Positions 45,788-56,300 of a stretch of DNA of 64,000 bases are shown one piece after another. A program made the position numbers and the translations under genes. Origin of the DNA: Halichondria panicea (lineage: Eukaryota > Porifera > Demospongiae > Suberitida > Halichondriidae); assembly GCF_963675165.1 (NCBI RefSeq), contig NC_087377.1, positions 1,823,501-1,887,500 on the forward strand, written 5' to 3'. The notes beneath the pieces were generated by a model, which made no database searches, had not been told where the DNA came from, and saw nothing but the letters and a program-made list of their open reading frames with translations. The first letter of the stretch is position 1. Each line of letters begins with the position of its first letter.

Positions 45788-46262
45788 GGGCCTGGTGTGT
45801 TGCGGCAGAGCTAGACGACGTTGAGGAGGTGAGATTTGGGGGGAAATCGATGTGGCAGATGCTGAGAGCTGGGATGGATATATATGGAGATGGCAGACTT
45901 AATTATTTTTGCAAATGCACCAGAAAACAATAAAATCCAGTATATATAAAAATCCAGTATATATAATTATGACAACTCATGAGCTAGTGGGCCCAGCACT
46001 GCATGCATGTTATATAGTATAATTATCAGGACAAGTTGATGGGAATATAGAACTAACTGCATTATAGTATAAGCTTATATGCCACAATAAACTATAGATC
46101 CTTACTTGGTATCCGAGGTCCACCAGACGAGTCTGCCAGGGGGTTGTGGGGAGGGGTCAGCTATAGAGAGATAGAGTGTCAAAACAATTAATAGTTTAAT
46201 GCCGAGTAAGGGCACCAAACAAGATAACTTGTCTATGAACTTCAGTACAATGCACTCACCCA

Positions 46263-46740
46263 ACACAGGTGTCCCCCCCAGAAACAGTGAGGGCCATGTA
46301 TAGAATGCATGCATGTAGTGTTCCGTATTATGTTAGTTGCATTCAAATGTTTGTTAGCCATGCAATGTGTGTTGCAAGCGTTTTGTGGTCAGGTCAATAT
46401 ATATATATAGGGCTGAAGGAATTGACAGCCGAGGCTCCATTAATTTTGGGAATCGTGTGTATACTATAATTATAGGCTAATAATTATGAGCTGAATATTA
46501 TATCATTGACTCAACTATATAGAGTTCATGTCACTAGTTCCTCTATACTCCCTCACAGATTCAATCAAAGAAGGTGCACCTATAGCTGGCCTACATGTAG
46601 GTTCAACCGAAGGGGATATCAGCCAGGCCCTCCGCAGGTTTCGCCTTCGCTACTTTTAAAGCTCAAAAATCGGCCCAAGAGGCAATAAAAAGAAGTTTTG
46701 TTGCCATTAATGGAAAAATGTTGCAATTCAGAAAATAAAA
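46263..46740 (+). pseudogene. First plus-strand RRM copy, internally deleted
   Basis: After a CCCTCACAG acceptor at about 46560, KKVHL and GDISQALRR-type codons are joined directly to the RNP1 half (FAFATFKAQKSAQEAIKRSF, then VAINGKMLQFRK and a stop). The middle exon and two introns are missing. The join falls in a shared CAGGTTT phrase, which suggests microhomology-mediated deletion. The upstream 46270-46480 sequence is an inverted copy of 44840-44950. Confidence 0.5.
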
Positions 46741-46749
46741 AAAGTAACT

Positions 46750-47330
46750 GATATTAATGTTCGTCTGTGCATGTTGTCTATAATACTATATAATTATTAT
46801 GATGCCAAGCTAAATCACTCAAAATGCATGCATGTTGTATGCAATATAATTATAATATATATTACAGAACCTTTTACAAGAAGACAATCACCCGCTAGCT
46901 TATATGTGGCAGATAGTGGTTGATACTTGAGGGTGCTGACATTCACACTATAATTGGTATACTATAATAATTATACTGATCCAAGTTTCCATTCTCAACT
47001 GCTGATCCAATTTATCTTTCTTTGTTCTTCACCGAATCTATTGCTCATTGTTACTGATGGCTGGTCGAGGTATTCTGCCACGCCACTATGTCTGCCTAGG
47101 AAGCAGTTTAAAATAGCTTAATTATGAATGTACAATATCGGCAATGCTAACGCTGATGGCATGTAATAATTATTTCAATGTACTTGATGTGTTATTTCTG
47201 GATATCAAGATCAGAATTCCAACATGGCAAAGACATCTTTGTTCCATGTAAGTATTTATTAAATTAAATAGATGTTAAAACGACTGGTGATCGATATCCA
47301 CTGACAAAGCTGTACAAAAAAAAATTATTA
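46750..47330. other. Intergenic; fourth copy of the Y-S-A-T segment
   Basis: 47050-47110 repeats the segment described at 7.5-8.8 kb. The remainder is AT-rich without exons. Confidence 0.3.
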
Positions 47331-47342
47331 TTAAAGGCAAAA

Positions 47343-47606
47343 ATGTCAAGAGGAGAAGAGGAACGGAGGACTACAACTATCACTAATTCCCCGTTGCCAC
47401 TTTATGCAATGAAAGGGCATTCCTCATATTGCAAGAGAAACCAAACCTGTCGCTTTAATTTCCCACACCCTCCTAGTGATGAAACTTTGAGGCCCGAGAT
47501 GGCTATTAAGAAAAACACACCGCAAAGGGCAATGCTCGGGAGGACACTGTACCACTTAACCCCCGAGCATATGCGAACGCCTCTGCAGAAGGCAACAAGG
47601 AGATGA
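47343..47606 (+). other. Open segment of unknown nature
   Basis: Open for 87 codons from an ATG (MSRGEEERRTTTITNSPLPL). Basic and Pro-rich towards the end (RPEMAIKKNTPQRAMLGRTL). No motif, repeat partner or splice context is seen, so coding is uncertain. Confidence 0.25.
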
Positions 47607-47923
47607 CTGGACCACTCTCAGTCGCTTCCTCGACCAACCCAGCCACAGTCTCCACCCCAGCCACAGCTAATCCAGCAGCGAACCTATAGCCACAGTCTCC
47701 CCCCCCGGAAACCGTGAGGGCCATGATGTAGGGTTGAATTGACAGCCGAGGCTCCATTAATTTTGGGAATCGTGTGCATGTATACTATAATTATAGGCTA
47801 ATAATTATGAGCTGCATATATATCATTGACTCAACTATATAGAGCAACTAAAACCGAGTGGACTCGACTAGACTATCTTCAACTGCCTCACATCAAAACT
47901 GCAACTATACACCTCGCATCAGC

Positions 47924-48046
47924 ATGTCGTGCTGCAGATGCAAAATAGGAATATGTAGCGGGTGTATGTGTGCCCAGGGGGGCACACCCACTCAAGAGGC
48001 AATAAAAAAAATTTTCGTTGCAATTAACGGAAAAAAAGGAAGTTAA
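47924..48046 (+). CDS. CXC motif fused to an RRM tail (40 aa ORF)
   Basis: The ATG at 47924 opens MSCCRCKIGICSGCMCAQGG, then TPTQEAIKKIFVAINGKKGS and a stop. The first half is a CXC half-motif and the second half is the C-terminal helix and strand of the family RRM (compare QEAIKRSFVAINGKM at 46.7 kb). It looks like a deletion fusion of a CXC exon to the last RRM exon. The upstream 5' stretch (STRLSSTAS) matches that at 44.5 kb on the other strand. Confidence 0.5.
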   Translation: MSCCRCKIGICSGCMCAQGGTPTQEAIKKIFVAINGKKGS

Positions 48047-48329
48047 TGTGCATGCATGCATGTTCCTGTTATGTGATGTGCTGGCACCACATGCATACAT
48101 TTCATCCACATGTTGAAACTCAAGAAGTAACAGTACTTTTATTATGATGCAAAGCCAAATCACTCAAAATGCTTGTGCTGTCTCCAGGGTTCGCCTTTGC
48201 CACTAAGAATCGGCCAATGAGGCAGTGAAGAAAAAATTTGTTTCAGTTAAAGGAAAAAATGTAAGTTAATGTGCATGTCACTGCATCATCTCAGCTCGCA
48301 TGGTATCTATAAATAGCTATTAAATGCTG

Positions 48330-48545
48330 TAGACGTAGCACAGGAGCATGCCATAGATGTGTGTGTCCATGCATGGCAGACCTTGCAGCAATTGTATCCC
48401 TGGAACAAGCTCGAGGTGCACCAACAAGGTTAGTCTTTATATATATATATATTCATGTTGTTATAGTTATGGCAGCATCCAAACAATCTATTTACGAGGC
48501 CTCCCTACCGACAACAAAGAATTGAGACTCTCAGCTCCACTGGTC
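48330..48545 (+). pseudogene. CXC exon followed by RRM first-exon fragment
   Basis: CCRRSTGACHRCVC is followed by a frame change and then GRPCSNCIPGTSSRCTNK before donor GTTAGTC at 48429. About 50 bases on, after an acceptor-like TATGGCAG, SKQSIYLRGLPTDNKELR is an RRM beta1 strand. The order CXC then RRM is the same as at 51.87 kb. Confidence 0.5.
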
Positions 48546-48563
48546 TGGTCCGACTAGCCTGAC

Positions 48564-48738
48564 CATGTCGGCATGCTGCTGCAGATGCACAAAAGGATCT
48601 TGCCAAAGTTGTGTGTGTGCCCAGTTCCGTGACCATGTCGGCATCATGCTGCAGATGCACGAAAGGATTCTGTCAGAGTTGTGTGTGTGCCCAGGCCGTG
48701 TACAAATTGCTTCAGCACCAGCTGTACTAACCATGCAG
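48564..48738 (+). pseudogene. Two tandem CXC first exons
   Basis: Two ATGs 74 bases apart open MSACCCRCTKGSCQSCVCAQ and MSASCCRCTKGFCQSCVCAQ. The second continues in a shifted frame to TNCFSTSCTN, then CATGCAG and donor GTTAGTC. The CATG sits exactly where the 44.35 kb copy has none. Confidence 0.55.
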
Positions 48739-49059
48739 GTTAGTCTCTATGATATCAAACAAAATTTGGTTTTAATCAAATGAAAAAATGTAAGTTATTG
48801 TGCATGTTCCTGTTATGTGATGTGCTGGCACCATGCATGCACTTTGTCCACACGTGGAAATAAAAAAAAAAAGAGTAGTGACTGTATGTACTTGTGTTGG
48901 TTAATTGTATTTCTGTGCAAGGACAAAACAATGGTACCTGCAGTTGTGAAGCCACAATGAGGATCCAGAGGTTTTGTACAGTATAATTATGCCTCGGTGA
49001 TCTCCAAATTAATGATAAATAATTAAGGTAGTGTTTTAAATTTTAGGACAACAATGCTA

Positions 49060-49600
49060 AAAAGCAGTACAAGTACGGTGGCCAAAATAGCATCAAACGG
49101 AGGCCCTACATGAAGATGTCTATTATAAGAAAACCTCTCTGGTCTCCTGCGGCTATTCACAAAGTTATGCCAGTGGGTATACTATGTATACTATGTGCTC
49201 ATCATTCTCAGGCATGCACCGAGAAGAAGTATTTTGGGAGGTCTACCTCATGGGTGCACAGAAAAAGTGTTTGAAGAGTGTTTGTCTCTGGTCTCCCCCC
49301 ACATACGTCGAGGGACTCTGTGGCGGAGGCCCTGAAGATGTCTAATAATAACAAAGTTATGCCAGTGGGTATAATTATGTGCTCATCATTCACAGGCATG
49401 AATGCACTAACTGGTGTTCTCTGTTCTCTGACCCCCCACTCCCTCACAGACAACTGGCACAGCTCCAGGAACACCTCCGACAGCACCTGCAGTCGTCACT
49501 GTTAATGTTGTCCTCTCTGGTAGAAAGGAAGGAAGAGGGTTCCGGTTTGCCTTTGCAACTTTTTTTTTAGTAAAAAAGCGGCCAAAATGGCAATAAAGAC
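49060..49600 (+). pseudogene. RRM fragments (RNP2 strand, later RNP1 strand)
   Basis: VFVSGLPPHTSRDSVAEALK (49280-49345) is an RRM first exon, and a shortened copy is at 49080-49130. After an acceptor CCCTCACAG at 49449, a Thr/Pro stretch leads to VVTVNVVLSGRKEGRGFRFA, then FATFF, an RNP1-like strand. It ends at a stop soon after. Confidence 0.45.
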
Positions 49601-49859
49601 CGCATGTTTTCATGAGGCTTGCCACAGATTTGATGCGTATTATGAATCGATTTTCCAAGCCAAAATGCTCTAGCGTTATAATTATAAATTAAAAAGGTTG
49701 TAAAAATGATGTTATAATTGCAGTCCAACAAATATCGGCTTGTAGAAATCATATGCTCTAGACGGACTAAAGCGGACGTCATGAGAATGGTATATGCTTT
49801 GTGCTCTGCCTTGGTACATGTTCACTGCATGTGTATATAGAATTTCTCGTTAGGTCACA

Positions 49860-50164
49860 GGTGCATGTGTGTGCCATGGGAGGTGGAACCTGTAGCAATT
49901 GCCTCCCTAGAACGGGATCCATGTGCACCAACAAGGCTAGTCTCTATCCAAGCTCATCCCTCAGCACCGGCCATATCCATGCATGGCATCTAGATCTGCT
50001 AGTTGCTGCAGATGCAAAACTGGGTCCTGCAGCAGCGGGTGTGTGTGAAGTGATCATCCAGCCCAGGGGTTTGCCTTTGTTGCGTTTGTGAATAAAGCAG
50101 CAGCAGAGAAGGCTATTGAAGCGAAAAATATTATAATTAAAGGTAAAAGAGTAATAGTTGTGTG
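49860..50164 (+). pseudogene. CXC, CXC, then RRM terminal exon
   Basis: 49860-49939 gives CVCAMGGGTCSNCLPRTGSM, then CTNK, and a donor with GC in place of GT. 49990-50048 gives SASCCRCKTGSCSSGCV and a stop. 50062-50164 is an open terminal exon, GFAFVAFVNKAAAEKAIEAK, then NIIIKGKRVIVV and a stop. Confidence 0.5.
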
Positions 50165-50564
50165 AATGTTTATAATGGCACCACATGCACACTTTGTCCA
50201 CAGGTGGTAATCCAGAAGTAACAGTATACTATGATATACCAAGCCAAATCACTCTAAGTTATTGAATTATGTATAATATACATTACTGAAGTATCAACCA
50301 CTATCTGCATGAACACGAACACGAACACAAGCATTTTATGTGGTCCCTCCATTTGGTAGGGAAAGCCATGAACATTTTCAAAAGACGATGGTGTAGAAAT
50401 ATACTATTATAATTACTCTCGCAACCGAGAAGAAGTGTTTTTGGGCGGCTTGCCCCTTGGATGCACCATTAACATTGTGTTGCCCCTTGGATGCACCATT
50501 AACACTGTGAAGGTGGCCCTCCAATGCTGTGAAACAATCCATGTAAGTTATAATCCCATCGCCT

Positions 50565-50664
50565 GGGTTCGGGTTTGCTACCCTAAAAACAGTCGCAGAA
50601 GCTGAGAAGGCTATAAAAGCCAAAAGTATTATAATAAAAGAAAAAAGAGAAATAGTTGTGTGAA
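50565..50664 (+). CDS. RRM terminal exon (GFGFATL type)
   Basis: GFGFATLKTVAEAEKAIKAK, then SIIIKEKREIVV and a stop. Acceptor-like sequence precedes it. The upstream 50430-50540 holds a duplicated 28-base phrase (GCCCCTTGGATGCACCATTA). The nearest first-half RRM exon is damaged, so this may be an orphan. Confidence 0.45.
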
Positions 50665-50979
50665 TGCATGTTATATGATGTGCTGGCACCACGCACATAC
50701 TTTGTCCACATGCATTGACTCGACTGAGTGTGGTTCCTTTACTCACAAAAAAGTGGGGCTGCAGGGACAATCAAAGATGACATCAGTGCTTTGGCCCCAC
50801 TAGCGTGAGTCATTATAAGCTAGGGTATAGATTTAAAAAATGATGTAAGTTTAATGTGCATGTTCCTGTTTTGTGCTGGCACACACTTTGTCACAGGTGA
50901 AACTCCAGAAAAGAGTAGTATGTTATATATAGAAACAGAGCACAATAATATTATATTTATTATCATCCCATCCCATGGG

Positions 50980-51450
50980 TTCGGGTTTGCTACCCTAAAA
51001 ACAGCTGCATGCAGAAGCTGAGAAGGCTATAGCGGCCAAAGCTGTTGTAATCAAAGAAAAAAGAGTAAGTTTTATAATAGTTGGCACCACATTCGCCACA
51101 TTCGCAAAAGTGTCAGCTGACAATGACGTATACAGGGGAAAAATGATTTAAAAATGATGTAAATTAATGTGCATGTTCCTGGCACACACTTTGTCACAGG
51201 TGAAACTCCAGAAAAGAGTAGTATGTTATATAGAAACAGAGCATAATATTATATGCATATAATTATGTATATAGATTGTGCTCATCCCAGCCCAGGGGTT
51301 CGCCTTTGCCACCCTAAAAAGCAAAGCCACGGCTGAGAAGGCTATTGAAGCCAAAACTATTTTAATTAGTTTGGATTCGTTACAAAAGCAGCAGCAGAGA
51401 AGGCTATTGAGGCTAAAAGCATTATAATTAAAGAAAAAAGAGTAAGTTTT
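50980..51450 (+). pseudogene. Three further RRM terminal exons, damaged
   Basis: 50987-51066 matches the 50565 exon but carries CATG at 51008-51011 and meets a stop. 51297-51372 (GFAFATLKSKATAEKAIEAK) runs directly into a second tail copy (KAAAEKAIEAKS-type codons, out of frame) at 51373-51447. Confidence 0.5.
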
Positions 51451-51595
51451 AATATATATTATATAGTTGTGTGATGTGCTGGCATGTATGCACTTTGTTC
51501 ACAGATTGAAATTAGAGTAAAAACTTCACGTGTAGTATTATTATTAGTTAATCATTATAAAAAGGGCCTCATCTTCTCTAGTGCTCTCTCCGGCA

Positions 51596-51661
51596 TGGCA
51601 TCAGTAAACTGCTGCAGGTGCACGACTGGGAGCTGCAGCGGATGTGTGCCTACCAAATGAG
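51596..51661 (+). CDS. CXC half-motif ORF (21 aa)
   Basis: MASVNCCRCTTGSCSGCVPT, K and a stop. It ends before the second half of the module, and a 61-bp tandem repeat follows directly. Confidence 0.4.
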
Positions 51662-51669
51662 TTGTGTAT

Positions 51670-51852
51670 AACTGCCAACAACGACACAATCTGAAGACAG
51701 CACCGGCCTCTAGATCTATCCTCTAGGAGTAACTGCTAACAATGACACAATCTGAAGACAGCACCGGCCTCTAGATCTATCCTCTAGGAGTAACTGCTAA
51801 CAATGACACAATCTGAAGACAGCACCGGCCTCTAGATCTATCCTCTATATCA
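51670..51852. repeat. Three tandem 61-bp units
   Basis: Unit starts AACTGCTAACAATGACACAA and ends with CTCTAGGAGT. Three copies are nearly identical. It lies between two CXC copies and ends 12 bases before the next ATG. Confidence 0.85.
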
Positions 51853-51864
51853 GCTAGCTCCTAG

Positions 51865-52001
51865 ATGGATTCCAATTCCAAGGGAACAACAAAGTTTTGC
51901 AGATGCATAACTGGCACATGCCTCAACTGTGTATGTGCCCGGGGAGGCAGACCATGCAACAATTGCCTTCCTGGAGCCCGTGGTAATTGCACCAATAAGG
52001 T
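51865..52001 (+). CDS. Intact CXC-motif first exon
   Basis: ATG at 51865, 45 codons: MDSNSKGTTKFCRCITGTCL, then NCVCARGGRPCNNCLPGARG, then NCTNK, ending at consensus donor GTTAGTC. It shows the full module C-x-C-x4-C-x2-C-x-C-x6-C-x2-C-x6-C and is the best template for the family. The spacing resembles half of the tesmin/TSO1 CXC motif, a zinc-coordinating DNA-binding fold, but the relation is a guess. It is followed at 52055 by a degraded RRM first exon (NVHIGGLPIGTT-like), supporting a CXC then RRM gene order. Confidence 0.6.
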
Positions 52002-52009
52002 TAGTCTAT

Positions 52010-52180
52010 CCATAATGTGATAGTTATAGCTGCATTTAAAAATAATACAAATGTACATAGGAGGCCTCCCTATTGGTACCACAACAGGGATATCAGGAAT
52101 GTTTTGCACCCACCAGTGCGAGTCAAAAATCTGGCAAAAAAGCAACAAATAAAAAAAAATATGTTTTCACTGACGGAAGT
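52010..52180 (+). pseudogene. Degraded RRM exon downstream of the intact CXC exon
   Basis: ATGTACATAGGAGGCCTCCC corresponds to the RNP2 strand (VHIGGLP); helix codons are recognisable (GGGATATCAGGAATG) but out of frame, and a poly-A run follows. Confidence 0.45.
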
Positions 52181-52814
52181 TATGATGTGCTGACCGTGCA
52201 CACTTGTCCACAGGTACGTGGAAATTAAAGTATAAGAATCAATTATATATTATCCAGACAGTCTCGATCCCAGAAGTGTCGTCGATATCCTCTAATCAAG
52301 AAACGACTAGTCGATGAAATAATCAAAGATGACGTGAGTTCGGGTTGATTCATTTATGCAATCCTCAGTAATCCTATTCAGGACTTCAAGCAGCAGCTAC
52401 GGTTGAAAATGGGTGATAACTTCCCAAGCTGTTTACAACGTGCTGTTGTCGCACCTTCCTTGTCTATTGAAACAAGAATAAGGCATTTGGATAAAGAAAA
52501 ATGTTATCTCTCAGTTCTCTGATTCGCAAGGTTTCAATTATTTGCAAGTTATTTCTCAGAGCCAGAGTGAACAGAAGAATGAATGGATGATGGAGTGCGT
52601 GTATAAGTTAGTGACAGTACAAATTGTCACTGACATTCCTTTTTTACTGTTCATCATAATTATTCAGATATTCTATGATCCAAGTTCTCAACTGAGCGAA
52701 GTTCAACTCCATGTGGCAAAAACATTCGAACCGGAAAGGGTTTTTTAAACATAATTATTGTGACACACAACGAAGAAAATGTGGAACCCATAAGTCTGCT
52801 CTTGTTAACTATGG

Positions 52815-53345
52815 TACTTATACGTACACGTCTATTATCGTTACGTGCAGACATTGAATATGAGTAAACGAGCTGGAGAGTGCGACTATTAGCGACATTC
52901 GATGATACGCGTCTAAATTATATAATGCAAACATTCATTTACGTGGTATATTCGTTTTGTGCAGATCTTCACAAAAAGATGGTTGTTGCGGTGCTCGCTC
53001 AAAGCGCCGCCAACCAAACGCGAAACTGTACTGCCTCCAGTGTTACATGCAGGCGACAGGCGACAGGAAGTGTCAGCGTAAGTATAACATATAAATAAAC
53101 ATAAACTGTCACGTCTATAGCGCAGCACATCATAAGTTATGTAATCTCGATAAAAATCCATGAGTTTGAGTTCTCAACAGCGCTTCAATGTTTGCCAATA
53201 TCTACACTAACACGTTACAATGTACAGATCCTGCCTTCTACTAGCCGTACATAATTAAGATGCATGTCTGAATCTAGTCTCATGACACACAGCAGAAGGT
53301 TGCGAAGAATAGCAAGAATCAAAATCACTGTATACGCCCTTGGTA
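52815..53345. repeat. Uninterrupted copy of the 34.6-35.9 kb duplicated segment
   Basis: Contains the Cys-rich exon at 52965-53077 and the stretch 53126-53330. It switches to the reverse strand of the 35.9 kb copy within the phrase AAAATCACT near 53325. Confidence 0.65.
52965..53077 (+). CDS. Cys-rich zinc-ribbon-like exon, copy 3 (open)
   Basis: Acceptor TTTTGTGCAG and donor GTAAGTA enclose an open frame RSSQKDGCCGARSKRRQPNA, then KLYCLQCYMQATGDRKCQ. Cysteines C-C, C-x2-C and a last C could form a zinc site. It is the only one of three copies that is open throughout. Unknown family. Confidence 0.45.
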
Positions 53346-56300
53346 TTACTTCAGTAAACATAAGTTACAAAGTGATTTTTCCAGGCCTGCTGGAGTTATC
53401 TTATCTGGGAGCTCGCAGTCGTCAAACGTGGATCCCTCCTTCAGAAGTTCGTGGCGAATCTCTGTGATGACGTCCGCCCTCTCTTTAGTGTACATAACAC
53501 CTGGAAGGTAAATACTTATAATTTATTTTATGTATGTTTTTACTCCCAGCCCCTCTTCTACTTAAATCACAAGACTTCACCTTTATGAGAAGATGAAAAG
53601 CGGAAATGATGTCCCTTCTTGATGCCGGTCATTTTCTTGAACTTATAGGGGCGAAGAAGGTGATCCAGTCCAGTGTTGGGACAATCACATTCCCATGCTC
53701 ATCACTGACCAGCTGTGCCTCATTACAAATAGCTGACTTCTGGACAACTTCAGCAATTGACCTTAGGCTACCAATCCTGGTCCTCTTGAAGAGACGCTTA
53801 AAGAGTCCGAAGCACCAGTCAGGAGCGAACTTGGTGTGACCCACTACCAGGAAGGACAGAGTGATGTTAGTGTGCCTTCCTGTGATGACCCTCCACAGCA
53901 GGTACCAGACCATATAGTTGTTTTTATTCTGGCCCGTGCAGTTGTCTGCGTGGAGGTACACATCAGTCTCACCTGTATAGTAAAATATTCTATGCAAAGT
54001 TGTTCACAGAAATTTTGTTATTGCCGTACCCAGCCCGTGGTTCTCCAAGAAGTAGTGCAGCTGGCTGATCACCGTGTTGGAGCCCTTCCCACAGTCACCT
54101 GCCTCATCACAAAGGAAATTGACTTGGCGTGGGAAGGCCTCGCAGTGAATACCAAAGACTGCACACTTTCTTGGAGTGAGAAAGAACACTGGGCCAGGCT
54201 GTAGTGGATCACACGGATAATGAACCTGAAAGAGAGATGTCATGTGAGTAATGTACATGTACCTAAAATTTGATTTTGCAGGCACGTACTGTACGTGACT
54301 GTAAAATTAGTGATGTACACACGTACTACTGTACATGTAGGAAGTCCTAAAATTTGATTTTGCAGGCACGTACTGTACGTGACTGTAAAATTAGTGATGT
54401 ACACACGTACTACTGTACATGTACGAAGTCCTAAAATTTGATTTTGCAGGCACGTACTGTACGTGACTGTAAAATTAGTGATGTACACACGTACTACTGT
54501 ACATGTAGGAAGTCCTAAAAATTGATTTTGCAGGCACGTACTGTATGTGACTGTAAAATTAGTGATGTACACACGTACTACTGTACATGTACGAACTCCT
54601 AAAAATTGATTTTGCAGGCACGTACTGTACGTGACTGTAAAACACACGTACAGTACATGGCTCTCACCTGCTGAGCATAATCAAAAGAATAGTGAGCCTT
54701 GATGGGTGCCGAGTTTGGTTCTGCTCTGGAGTGAAGAGGAGGAGGAGAGAATTCGTTATTCACTGTGTAGTGCTGCGTGATTGAATCCTTGCACTCCTTG
54801 CGAACAGCCGTGTAGTACGACCACTCTATCGTCACGGTGGTGAGATGGTCCTGATACGCCTGGAGTGCCGCATTCTTCTCCTCTAGTGATGATGAAGCAC
54901 TCTTGATGGCTTCACCACGTTGTTGGCATGTCCAACATAAGTCGGTGAGAGGCTTCATGATTACCAGTGATGGTAGTAACTCCAGCCACCTTCTGCAAAA
55001 GGTACGGTAAGATGCGGCTCTTTGATCGCACTTAATCATTGCATCTCTGTAGTCTTTCCAGATGTTCCGTTTGGTCACACTAGAAGGAAGTAGCTTGATA
55101 TCCGTGCGACAGTAGCCAGGGACTCTACCAGGCAGAAGCATCCCGTGGACCTCAGAGTAGTTGGTAAGGTATGTCTGCGTAACATTTATAATTATTTATT
55201 GTGCCTGCCTACATAAAAGTATTGTATTTGTTATTGTTCAAACTTACAACTATACTCTCATTGTCGTCCTGGGACAGAGTTGTTTGGGGGAGCCGTCGCT
55301 TGTTGCCGTGCACTCTAGCAGCAAGTCCATACTTGCGATAGGAGGACTTCAGATTTTTCAGTTTCGTCTTTCCTATGTATGAAAGGTACAGTACAGTACA
55401 CAGTTAGTATAATCATACAGTCATGGTCAAGTAGGAAATTTACTTGCTCCTGAGAAACCAGTGATAAATTAAATAGTTACTTCCTAACCTATTCCGTGTA
55501 GGAATCGAAAGACAGGGGCACACACTGGTTGTCCCTTGTGTTTGTACAACACACTGCTCCGTTTCCGCTGAGACTTCTTGTGTTTGTGGCTGGGTCCGCA
55601 GATTTTGTTGACCTTCATTGACGAATGGAGCTGCGCCAGAATGACCAAGTCGAGTTTGTCCTTCGATAGCTCTAAACATTCTCTCTTGGAATCAGTCAAT
55701 TGATTTTTACCAAGAATTGACGCGCAGGTACAGGTACACTCTTTGAAGACTTTTGCTAATAACGCGGACTCGCTCTGCTCCTCTTGTTCTACAGATTTAG
55801 CCCCAGAAAACCTTGACTGATGGGAGGACGGAGGAGGGAGCCGTTGGAGTGCTTCTCGAATCTGTTGTTCTGTGGTGGGGGGGGGCTCTGAGTCGGATTC
55901 ACTGTCACCTGATAAGTTTAATAAGTGTTTAAGAATTACAAATTATAATGCGCTTACAGTCAGTCTGTGGGTCACTATGGAAGGGTAACGGAGACATTGG
56001 GTCAAGACGGTCACTACAACACGGCGACATTGGGTCAAGACTTGGAAGTGGGTCGTAATGAGGGGATGACGGCAACGTCCAGCCATGACTGCCATCTACA
56101 AAAACAAAAACACAAATTTTAATGTTGCTGTTATTATTATTACTGTTATTATTGTTATTACTGTACTAATGTTGCTTGTTGATTTTGCCCTACCTCTTGA
56201 GATAGAGAAGCTGTCATCTTCACTAGAATCCTCTGAGTCTGATGCAGAATCCTCTGAGTCTGATGCCTGTGCTCTTGAGTGCCCAGTGAAGTAGTCCAGG

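Noticed and set aside
48050-48060. Simple (CATG)n microsatellite as the cause of all CATG differences
   Set aside because: It may explain this one site (three units), but the other sites have a single CATG inserted where the paralogue has none.
53606-54204. Plus-strand open frames of 77 and 122 codons
   Set aside because: They are antisense to exons 6 and 7 of the DUF7869-like gene.
54240-54647. 135-codon minus-strand open frame with a 28-residue repeat
   Set aside because: It equals the 84-bp tandem repeat in an intron; the real exons lie on both sides with matching phases.
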